Assembly: GCA_014381945.1 (NCBI GenBank) | Contig: JACNKQ010000048.1 | Location: 1-41,473, forward strand | Source of the DNA: Actinomycetota bacterium | GTDB taxonomy: Bacteria > Actinomycetota > Acidimicrobiia > Acidimicrobiales > MedAcidi-G1 | Direction of reading: 5' to 3' | Length of the DNA stretch: 41,473 nucleotides | Part shown: positions 35,585-41,473 of the stretch, piece by piece | How the letters are laid out: each line of letters begins with the position of its first letter | Position numbering within the stretch: the stretch's first letter is position 1 | The notes under the pieces: model-generated | Told to the model about the DNA's origin: nothing | What the model saw: the letters and a program-made list of their open reading frames with translations, nothing else | Databases searched by the model: none | Program-made: the position numbers and the translations under genes

Positions 35585-38500
35585 TCAGTGCAGGTAGTGC
35601 GGCGGGAGGGGGATGCCGCCGTCCTGGTAGATGCGGCCGTCGATGACCACCATCGGGGGGAGCGGCGGCGGGCCGGACCCCGGCGTCGGCTCGCCTGGCA
35701 CGGTGGTCGTGGATGTGGTGGTGGATGTGGATGTGGAGGGCACCACGGTGGTGGTCGGGGGCGCCACAGTTGTGGAGGGTGTGGGCACCACGGTGGTGGT
35801 CGGGGGCGCCACAGTTGTGGAGGGTGTGGGCACCACGGTGGTGGGTGCGACCGGGCTGGCGCCGGTGGTCGATGAGGCAGTACCCGTGCCGGCGGCGTTG
35901 ACGGCCGAGACCCGGAAGTCGTACGAGGTGCCGTTGACGAGGCCCGTCGCCGTGTAGGCAGTCGACGTCGACTCGGTGTCGGCCACGACCGTGGTCCAGG
36001 TCGTGCCCCCGTCCGTCGAGCGTTCTACCTGATAGCCGCTGATGGCCGCTCCCCCGTCGCTCGCCGGGGCCGTCCACGTGAGGGCACTCTGTGCATCGCC
36101 ATCGACCGATGCGACACCGGTGGGAGGACCCGGCGTGGTCCGGGGTGTCGCCGAAGCCGTCGACGACGTGGACCCGGTTCCGGCATCGTTGACGGCGGAT
36201 ACACGGAATGTGTATGCGCTGCCGTTGGTCAGGCCCGTGACCGAATGGGAGGTGGTCGTCGAGCCGGTGTCGGCGACCACGGCCGTCCATGTCGAGCCTC
36301 CGTCGGCGGACCGTTCGACCCGGTAGCCCGTGACCGCCGAACCGCCCGATTCGGACGGGGCCGTCCAGGCAAGTGCGACCTGCCGGTCGCCCGGAGTGCC
36401 CGCCAGGCCGGTCGGTGCATCGGAGGTGGTGCGCGGCGTTGCGGTAGCGGTAGACGAGGTGGCGCCCATCCCGGCGGCGTTCACCGCTGTGACGCGGAAG
36501 GAATAGGCGCTGCCGTTGGTCAGGCCCGTGACCGCATACGAGGTGGAGGTGGAGCCCGTGTCCGCCACGACGGTCGTCCAGGCCAGCCCGCTGTTGGTCG
36601 ACTGCTCGACCCGGTAGCCGGTCACGGCCGATCCGCCGTCACCCGACGGGGCCGACCACGACAGCGACACCTGGGTGCTGCCCTCGGTGGCGGCGAGGCT
36701 GGTCGGCTGGCCCGGCGTGGTGCGTGGCGTGGTGACCTCGGTGTCGGATGCCGAACCGGTGCCGGCGACGTTGATGGCCGAGACCCGGAAGGTCACCGAC
36801 GTGCCGTTGGACAGGCCGTCCACCACCGCCGAGGTGGACGAGGACCCGGTGTCGGCGATCGAGGTCGTCCAGGTCGACCCCGAGTTCGTCGACGACTCGA
36901 CCTTGTATCCCGAGATCGACGCCCCGCCGTCGTTCGTGGGCGCCGTCCAGGACAACGAGACCTCGCCATCACCGGGGGTGCCGGCCAGGACCGTCGGTTG
37001 TCCGGGCGTGGTGCGCGGCGTCGACGATGTGCTGCCCGATGCCGATCCGGTTCCGGCGACGTTGACGGCCGAGACTCGGAGGTCGTAGGAGGTGCCGTTG
37101 GTGAGGCCGGTCGTCGTGTAGGTGGTCGAGGTGGATTCGGTGTCGGCCACCACGGTCGACCAGGTCGACCCCGAGTTCGTCGACGACTCGATCTTGTAGC
37201 CGGTGAGCGCCGAACCACCGTTGGACGCCGGCGCCGTCCACGAGAGCCCAACCTGCGTGTCGCCTGCCGTGCCCGACAACGACGTCGGCACGCCGGGGGT
37301 CGTAACCGGGGTGGCTGTCGTGGTCCCCGATGCGGTTCCGGTGCCCACGGCGTTGATGGCCGAGACGCGGAACATGTACCCGGTGCCGTTGGTGAGGCTG
37401 GTCGCCGTGTAGGAGGTCGAGGTGGACCCGGTGTCGGCGGCCTCGTCGGACCACGTCGACCCCGAGTTCGTCGACGACTCGACCTTGTAGCCGGTGAGCG
37501 CCGAACCACCGTTGGACGCCGGCGCCGTCCACGAGAGCCCAACCTGCGTGTCGCCTGCCGTGCCCGACAACGACGTCGGCACGCCGGGGGTCGTAACCGG
37601 GGTGGCTGTCGTGGTCCCCGATGCGGTTCCGGTGCCCACGGCGTTGATGGCCGAGACGCGGAACATGTACCCGGTGCCGTTGGTGAGGCTGGTCGCCGTG
37701 TAGGAGGTCGAGGTGGACCCGGTGTCGGCGGCCTCGTCGGACCACGTCGACCCCGAGTTCGTCGACGATTCAACCCGGTAGCCGGTGAGCGCCGAACCAC
37801 CGTTGGACGCCGGCGCCGTCCACGAAAGCCCAACCTGCGTGTCGCCTGCCGTGCCCGACAACGACGTCGGCGCACCCGGGGCCGTCGCCCCCTCGTAGAC
37901 GAGGACGGCGAAGTCCGTGTCCGAGGCGCCGACCGCCTGACCGGCGACCACGACCTTGCCGGCCGAGGTCAGGGCGACGCCGTAGCCGAAGGCGTCCCCG
38001 GAGCCGCTACCGGTGGTGAGCTTGCCGTCGCCGCTGAAGCCGGTGTCGAGCACCCCGGCCGAGGTGAACCGCACGACCGCTATGTCCTCGGTGCTGCCGT
38101 CGTGGCTGGTGCCTGCGACGACGACGCTGCCGTCGGCCTGTTCGGCGATGCCGTAGCCGACGTCGTTGCCGGACCCGATGGCCGCTGTGACCTTGCCGTC
38201 ACCGCTGAATGCCGTGTCGAGGACACCCGCCGAGGTGAGACGGACCGCCAGGATGTCGTCGCCGCTGTCGTCGGACGAGCCTCCGACGAGCACATCACCG
38301 TCGGAGGCCTCGACGATCCCCCGGCCCACGTCGCCGGTGCCCGAGCCGATGTCGGCGGTCCAGATGCCGTCGCCATCGAAGGCGGTGTCGAGCACGCCGT
38401 TGGCGTCGAGGCGCAGGACGAGGACGTCGTCGTCGCTGCCGTTGTGGCTGCTGCCCGTGACCAGCAGGTCGCCGTCCGAGGCGATGTCGAGCCCGTAGCC

Positions 38501-39190
38501 GTAGTCGTGTCCCGAGCCGATGGCGTAGAGCGCCTTGCCGTCCGAAGAGAAGTCCGTGTCCAGGTTGCCCGACGAGTCGAGGCGGATGACCCCCACATCC
38601 CAGTTGGAGCCGTTATGCCCGTAGCCAGCGACGACGATGTCGCCATCAGACGCAACGTCAACACTTGTTGCGTAGTCGTTGCCTGAACCAACTCCGACAT
38701 CGACAATGCCATCGGATGAAAACGTCGTATCGAGAGAACCGGACGAAGTGAGCCGAATGATGCCAAAGTCGGTATTGACACCGCCATAGTCCGTCGTTCC
38801 GACAACGAGAATCTTTCCATCCGACTGAATCGCAACCCCATAGGCCAACTCGTGGGTGGAACTGAGATCGACAGTCACAAGTCCGTCGCTAGAGAACCCG
38901 TTGTCAAGATCTCCGTCTGCGTCGTAGCGGGCCACGGCAAAGTCGTAGCTGCCGCTTACGAGCGCATATCCGGCGACTACTATTTTGCCGTCCGACTGGA
39001 CGGCCACCGATCGGCCGCTGTCGGTGGTGCCTATGTCGGTCAGCGCCTTGCCGTCCGCCGAGAAACCCGTGTCGAGGTCACCCGGTGAGGCCTGGGCCGA
39101 CGGGAACCCACCGACGAGCATCAGCAGGGTGGCGACCGCCACCAGGCGTCGACGAGGTTTCCGCCACCTGCTCTCCCCGGACAACTTCAT
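35585..39190 (-). CDS. Large secreted protein: delta-60 repeats plus seven fibronectin III domains
   Basis: About 1201 residues. A signal peptide (basic RWRKPRRRL, hydrophobic VAVATLLMLVGG, cleavage near AQA-S) is followed by seven delta-60 repeats of 50-60 residues (GxLDxxFSxDGK and SDGKIVVAG patterns, about residues 37-440). Seven fibronectin type III domains of about 97 residues follow (WTAP, GYxVE, YxVTGLTNGxxYxFRVxAxNxAG), then a Thr/Pro/Val-rich stalk and a tail PLPPMVVIDGRIYQDGG. No LPXTG or terminal membrane span is seen, so it is secreted or held by an unknown means. ATG 39190 is used; GTG 39214 is possible. The role is probably cell-surface adhesion or carbohydrate binding; this is inference. 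Confidence 0.85.
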   Translation of the reverse strand: MKLSGESRWRKPRRRLVAVATLLMLVGGFPSAQASPGDLDTGFSADGKALTDIGTTDSGRSVAVQSDGKIVVAGYALVSGSYDFAVARYDADGDLDNGFSSDGLVTVDLSSTHELAYGVAIQSDGKILVVGTTDYGGVNTDFGIIRLTSSGSLDTTFSSDGIVDVGVGSGNDYATSVDVASDGDIVVAGYGHNGSNWDVGVIRLDSSGNLDTDFSSDGKALYAIGSGHDYGYGLDIASDGDLLVTGSSHNGSDDDVLVLRLDANGVLDTAFDGDGIWTADIGSGTGDVGRGIVEASDGDVLVGGSSDDSGDDILAVRLTSAGVLDTAFSGDGKVTAAIGSGNDVGYGIAEQADGSVVVAGTSHDGSTEDIAVVRFTSAGVLDTGFSGDGKLTTGSGSGDAFGYGVALTSAGKVVVAGQAVGASDTDFAVLVYEGATAPGAPTSLSGTAGDTQVGLSWTAPASNGGSALTGYRVESSTNSGSTWSDEAADTGSTSTSYTATSLTNGTGYMFRVSAINAVGTGTASGTTTATPVTTPGVPTSLSGTAGDTQVGLSWTAPASNGGSALTGYKVESSTNSGSTWSDEAADTGSTSTSYTATSLTNGTGYMFRVSAINAVGTGTASGTTTATPVTTPGVPTSLSGTAGDTQVGLSWTAPASNGGSALTGYKIESSTNSGSTWSTVVADTESTSTTYTTTGLTNGTSYDLRVSAVNVAGTGSASGSTSSTPRTTPGQPTVLAGTPGDGEVSLSWTAPTNDGGASISGYKVESSTNSGSTWTTSIADTGSSSTSAVVDGLSNGTSVTFRVSAINVAGTGSASDTEVTTPRTTPGQPTSLAATEGSTQVSLSWSAPSGDGGSAVTGYRVEQSTNSGLAWTTVVADTGSTSTSYAVTGLTNGSAYSFRVTAVNAAGMGATSSTATATPRTTSDAPTGLAGTPGDRQVALAWTAPSESGGSAVTGYRVERSADGGSTWTAVVADTGSTTTSHSVTGLTNGSAYTFRVSAVNDAGTGSTSSTASATPRTTPGPPTGVASVDGDAQSALTWTAPASDGGAAISGYQVERSTDGGTTWTTVVADTESTSTAYTATGLVNGTSYDFRVSAVNAAGTGTASSTTGASPVAPTTVVPTPSTTVAPPTTTVVPTPSTTVAPPTTTVVPSTSTSTTTSTTTVPGEPTPGSGPPPLPPMVVIDGRIYQDGGIPLPPHYLH
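35745..35842. repeat. 45-bp tandem repeat in the Thr/Pro stalk, 2 copies
   Basis: Two essentially identical 45-bp copies (beginning CACCACGGTGGTGGTCGGGG) encode VVPTPSTTVAPPTTT twice in the stalk of the surface protein, with part of a third copy. The boundaries are approximate. Confidence 0.85.
37203..37871. repeat. 291-bp tandem repeat encoding fibronectin III domains, 2.3 copies
   Basis: Bases 37203-37493 and 37494-37784 are almost identical at DNA level, and 37785 to about 37871 begin a third copy. Each encodes one fibronectin III domain. The other four domains of the protein have diverged much more, so domains 1 to 3 come from recent duplication or gene conversion. Confidence 0.93.
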
Positions 39191-39232
39191 GCCGGTCGAA
39201 GGTAGTCGTCGCACCGGCAGCCTGCCCTGGGG

Positions 39233-39727
39233 TCAGGTGGTGCGTGACCAGAGGTCGTTGCAGGCCTCGCAGGTCGAGGCCGGGATGACACCGGTGCGCA
39301 TCAGGATTCGAAACATCCAGCAGCCGAGGCACAACCCGGCGAAGGCCTCCAGGGAGGCAGCGGCAGTCAGGGCGAGCAGCAGGCCGACCGTCAGGCCACC
39401 GGCGTCGAACCCGACCGTGGCGATCAGGGCAGACGAGGCGAGCACGGCACCGATGCCCTGGGCGAAGCGCTTGGGCGGGCCGGGCACCTCGCGGGGTTCG
39501 ATGGTCAGCCGGGGCCGGACCACCCCGGTGACGAAACGGCCCAGCGGGCTGAGCGTGGGCCCGGTGAGCACCCGGGCGACGAAGCCGTAGGCCAGGGTCA
39601 CCAGCAGCAGGTCCCAGCGCGTGACGAGGAACAGTGCAGCCTGTGCGACGACACCGGTCGCCACCAGCCGGGCGCTGACCTCGTCGACCGGGTTCGGAAA
39701 CGAAAACACGCGGTTCGGAGCCTGCAT
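39233..39727 (-). CDS. DUF4395 membrane protein
   Basis: A 164-residue membrane protein with about four hydrophobic spans (near residues 27-52, 55-75, 95-112 and 115-140). The DUF4395 marks are present: FxNPVDE near the start, GPTLSPLGRFV, PPKRFAQGIG and the cysteine-containing GLCLGCWMFR. A further CEAC motif lies near the C-terminus. The family occurs with thioredoxin-like or sulfur-transfer proteins in many bacteria, but no such partner is here; its function is unknown. Of two ATGs (39733, 39727), the second has GGAG eight bases upstream. Confidence 0.85.
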   Translation of the reverse strand: MQAPNRVFSFPNPVDEVSARLVATGVVAQAALFLVTRWDLLLVTLAYGFVARVLTGPTLSPLGRFVTGVVRPRLTIEPREVPGPPKRFAQGIGAVLASSALIATVGFDAGGLTVGLLLALTAAASLEAFAGLCLGCWMFRILMRTGVIPASTCEACNDLWSRTT

Positions 39728-39752
39728 CAGCATGGCTCCACGATACGGGCGC

Positions 39753-41102
39753 TCAGCCCGCCCCCATCCTCACCGTCAACAACCCTTCCGGCAGGTCCTC
39801 GGCGAGAATCCGTTCGGCGGTCCGGTACCAGGAGTCGATTAGGTAGCCGGCGGGTGCCTCTTCGGCGGCAACCGCCTCGGCTATGAGCGACGGTACGTCG
39901 ACGATCCGGTGGTCATCCGCACGATCGACGCGTGTCGGCGTCACAACGACCCGGCGGGCCACGATCGATGACCCGGAGTCCGTGCCCCGCACCTCCTGCA
40001 GTTCGACCTCGACGATCACGCCGTCCTGTGCCCCCACTGCACAGCAGGAGGCCGACTGGTTGGTGAGGAAGTTCCCGAGTCCGAACACTACGAACTCCTC
40101 CCCCACCATGCCGACTGGCTGCACGACGTGGGCGTGGTGGCCGACGATGAGGTCGACATCCGGGTCGGCCAGCAACGCCTCGGCCTGCTCACGTTGGGTG
40201 GTAGTCGGCGACGTGCGGTACTCGAGGCCCCAGTGCAGGCCGATCACCACGAACTCGGCGCCGGCCTCCCGGGACCTCCGGGCAGCGTCCAGCAGGGCCC
40301 CCACATCGAGGTCGGTCACTATCCACGGAGTCGCCTCGGGTACTGGCATTCCGTTGATCCCGTAGGTTGCCGACACGAACCCGACGGTGATCCCGGCGGC
40401 GTCGAGGAGCAGGGGTTCGGACGCCTCCGCCTCGCCGACCGCCATGCCCGACTGCGGCATTCCGGCTGCCTCGAGGACCGCCAGCGTCGACAGCACCCCC
40501 ATCCAGCCCTTGTCGAGGGCGTGGTTCGAGGCCGTCGAGCAGGCGTCGTATCCGATGTCGACGAGGTCGTCGGCGAGGCCCGCCGGACCGTTGAACCGGG
40601 GGTACCCGGAAATCGCCGGCAGGTCGTCGGTCAGGGGCGACTCGAGGTGGCAGATGGCCAGGTCGGCGGCGGCGATCCGGCCGGCCACGGCAGCGAACAG
40701 CGGCCTGAAGTCGTGGGACCGTGTTCCACCGGCCTCGACAGCCATGCGTTCTGCTGCCCTCACAACCGGCGAATGCGGGATGAGGTCACCCGTGAACAGC
40801 AGCGTCGCCGACCGCAGCGGCGGCAACGTGGTCGTGGAGGAAGCCGAGGTGGTGGAAGTCGTCGTGGATGTCGTGAAAGCTTCCGACGTGCCGGAAGGCG
40901 TCGATGTGCCGGAAGGCGTCGATGTGCCGGAGGGCGTCGACGTGCTCGGTGCGGTCCACGTCGGAATCGTCGTGGGGACGGCCTGTTCGTCACTGCCGCC
41001 GCATCCGACGAGAACCCCCAGCAGGAACGCACTCGACAGAAACGCTGTTCTCGGAGACACGGAGCTTCTCAGGGACACGGCCGCCTTCGCCTCTCCACGC
41101 AC
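39753..41102 (-). CDS. CapA-family lipoprotein (metallophosphatase-like)
   Basis: A 449-residue protein of the CapA/PgsA poly-gamma-glutamate family. A lipoprotein signal ends at LVGC (Cys34), followed by a Thr/Ser/Pro linker with a TPSGTS triplicate. The catalytic domain shows LLFTGDLIPHSP near 105, CHLESPLTD near 150, TASNHALDKG near 195, VVIGLHWGLEYR near 290 and VGHHAHVVQPVG near 323, which form the two-metal site of calcineurin-like phosphoesterases. It would act outside the membrane; the natural substrate of lone CapA proteins is unclear. GTG 41102 has AGGG eight bases upstream; GTG codons at 41078 and 41060 are alternatives. Confidence 0.88.
   Translation of the reverse strand: MRGEAKAAVSLRSSVSPRTAFLSSAFLLGVLVGCGGSDEQAVPTTIPTWTAPSTSTPSGTSTPSGTSTPSGTSEAFTTSTTTSTTSASSTTTLPPLRSATLLFTGDLIPHSPVVRAAERMAVEAGGTRSHDFRPLFAAVAGRIAAADLAICHLESPLTDDLPAISGYPRFNGPAGLADDLVDIGYDACSTASNHALDKGWMGVLSTLAVLEAAGMPQSGMAVGEAEASEPLLLDAAGITVGFVSATYGINGMPVPEATPWIVTDLDVGALLDAARRSREAGAEFVVIGLHWGLEYRTSPTTTQREQAEALLADPDVDLIVGHHAHVVQPVGMVGEEFVVFGLGNFLTNQSASCCAVGAQDGVIVEVELQEVRGTDSGSSIVARRVVVTPTRVDRADDHRIVDVPSLIAEAVAAEEAPAGYLIDSWYRTAERILAEDLPEGLLTVRMGAG
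40885..40938. repeat. 18-bp tandem repeat in the CapA linker, 3 copies
   Basis: Three copies of GATGTGCCGGAAGGCGTC differ by one base each and encode the TPSGTS hexapeptide three times just after the lipid anchor region. Confidence 0.93.
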
Positions 41103-41283
41103 AAGGAGACCCTACGGGTTGCCGAACCCCGGCAGCCGCCGCCCATTTCAGCCAGGAGGAACCTCTTGACAGGACACGAGCGACAGGACACGAGCCGAGG
41201 CCTCGGTGCGCCTTCCTTCATCGACCCCGGTCGGGCTGACGCTCCGCATGTTGACCCTGCACGTGGCTCGGGCTGTGTGCCCC

Positions 41284-41353
41284 GGGCGGTGTGCATCGGG
41301 CGGCGTGCATCGGGCGGTGTGCATCGGGCGGTGTGCATCGGGCGGTGTGCCCC
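41284..41353. repeat. 14-bp tandem repeat, 5 copies
   Basis: Five copies of GGGCGGTGTGCATC (one with CGTG, the last ending CCCC) lie in the non-coding stretch 41103-41364 upstream of the CapA gene. The rest of that stretch holds an isolated AGGAGG (41154-41159) and a TTGACA (41167-41172), with no convincing gene or promoter pair. Confidence 0.93.
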
Positions 41354-41364
41354 GGCGACCGTGG

Positions 41365-41473
41365 TCAGGCCGGCGTCGTCGGTTGCCCTGCTGACTCGGG
41401 GTCTGGCTCGGTTTCTGGCTCGGGCGGTGTGCCCCGGGCGGCCTGACTCAGGCCGCCGTGGGTTTCGGTGGGT
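41365..41473 (-). CDS. Possible C-terminal tail of a gene running off the right edge
   Basis: On the minus strand one frame is open from the edge to a TGA at 41367-41365, reading a Pro/Glu/Thr-rich tail (RGTPPEPETEPDPESAGQP). Such tails are common at the C-termini of actinobacterial proteins, including GlmU, which often neighbours prs. Only 35 residues are visible, with no domain, so this is a weak call based on composition. Confidence 0.3.
   Translation of the reverse strand, partial: PTETHGGLSQAARGTPPEPETEPDPESAGQPTTPA
41437..41457. repeat. 21-bp perfect palindrome
   Basis: GGCGGCCTGA-C-TCAGGCCGCC has 10-bp arms around one central base. It could form a very stable hairpin or be a dimer-binding site. 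No T-run follows on either strand. It lies inside the possible gene tail at the right edge. Confidence 0.8.

Noticed and set aside
36245-38686. Long plus-strand frame opposite the fibronectin protein (813 codons)
   Set aside because: Arg/Gly-rich repeats mirror the FN3 repeat DNA; the minus-strand frame has a signal peptide and recognisable domains.
41167-41473. Plus-strand frame starting TTG after AGGAGG near the right edge
   Set aside because: The product is Arg/Ala/Gly-rich and built from the 14-bp repeat; no domain is visible and the TTG start rests only on a chance-level ribosome binding site.

Overview
The window is a very GC-rich stretch of actinobacterial chromosome. Its core gene order (prs, rplY, pth, mfd, a PpiC-type foldase, mazG, eno, divIC/ftsB, and further left DUF501 and ppx) matches the housekeeping neighbourhood known from actinobacteria such as Mycobacterium tuberculosis (Rv1014c to Rv1026). 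The serine-cycle and CO-dehydrogenase-like genes, Thr/Pro-rich lipoprotein linkers and frequent GTG starts fit an aquatic member of the Acidimicrobiia; that placement is inference. Almost all genes lie on the minus strand. The plus-strand genes are the RecB-like nuclease, the crotonase, ppc and possibly one tiny lipoprotein.

Left part (1 to 9.6 kb): the start of a lipoprotein running off the edge, a serine beta-lactamase-like esterase, a stand-alone C-terminal half of pyruvate phosphate dikinase, an iodotyrosine-deiodinase-like flavoprotein, tRNA-Leu(UAA), a small conserved protein divergent from an Fe-S RecB-like nuclease, an MFS exporter, a 15-bp minisatellite, a crotonase lacking the usual catalytic glutamates, a GNAT acetyltransferase, and a class V glyoxylate aminotransferase behind a palindromic operator candidate.

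Central part (9.6 to 26 kb): ppx and DUF501 follow an xdhC-xdhC-mocA-coxG series (molybdenum hydroxylase maturation). Next comes mcl-mtkA-mtkB (malyl-CoA lyase and malate thiokinase) divergent from ppc (PEP carboxylase), which is the diagnostic malyl-CoA branch of the serine cycle. Then come coxS-coxM-coxD-coxE without a coxL gene, and a three-gene DrrAB-like ABC exporter. This block of about 15 kb separates eno-divIC from DUF501-ppx, which are adjacent in many actinobacteria, so it looks like an insertion of C1/carbon-metabolism genes into a housekeeping locus.

Right part (26 to 41.5 kb): divIC, eno, mazG, ppiC, mfd, pth, rplY and prs form the conserved information/housekeeping series. After them come a 1200-residue secreted protein with seven delta-60 repeats and seven fibronectin III domains, a DUF4395 membrane protein, a CapA-type lipoprotein, and what may be the tail of another gene at the edge.

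A recurring feature is short tandem repeats with units of 8 to 18 bp (plus 45 and 291 bp in the surface protein). They lie between genes and, in multiples of three, inside genes (xdhC, coxG, ppc, mazG, capA, the FN3 protein). All functional calls rest on recalled family motifs and gene context; no database search was run.
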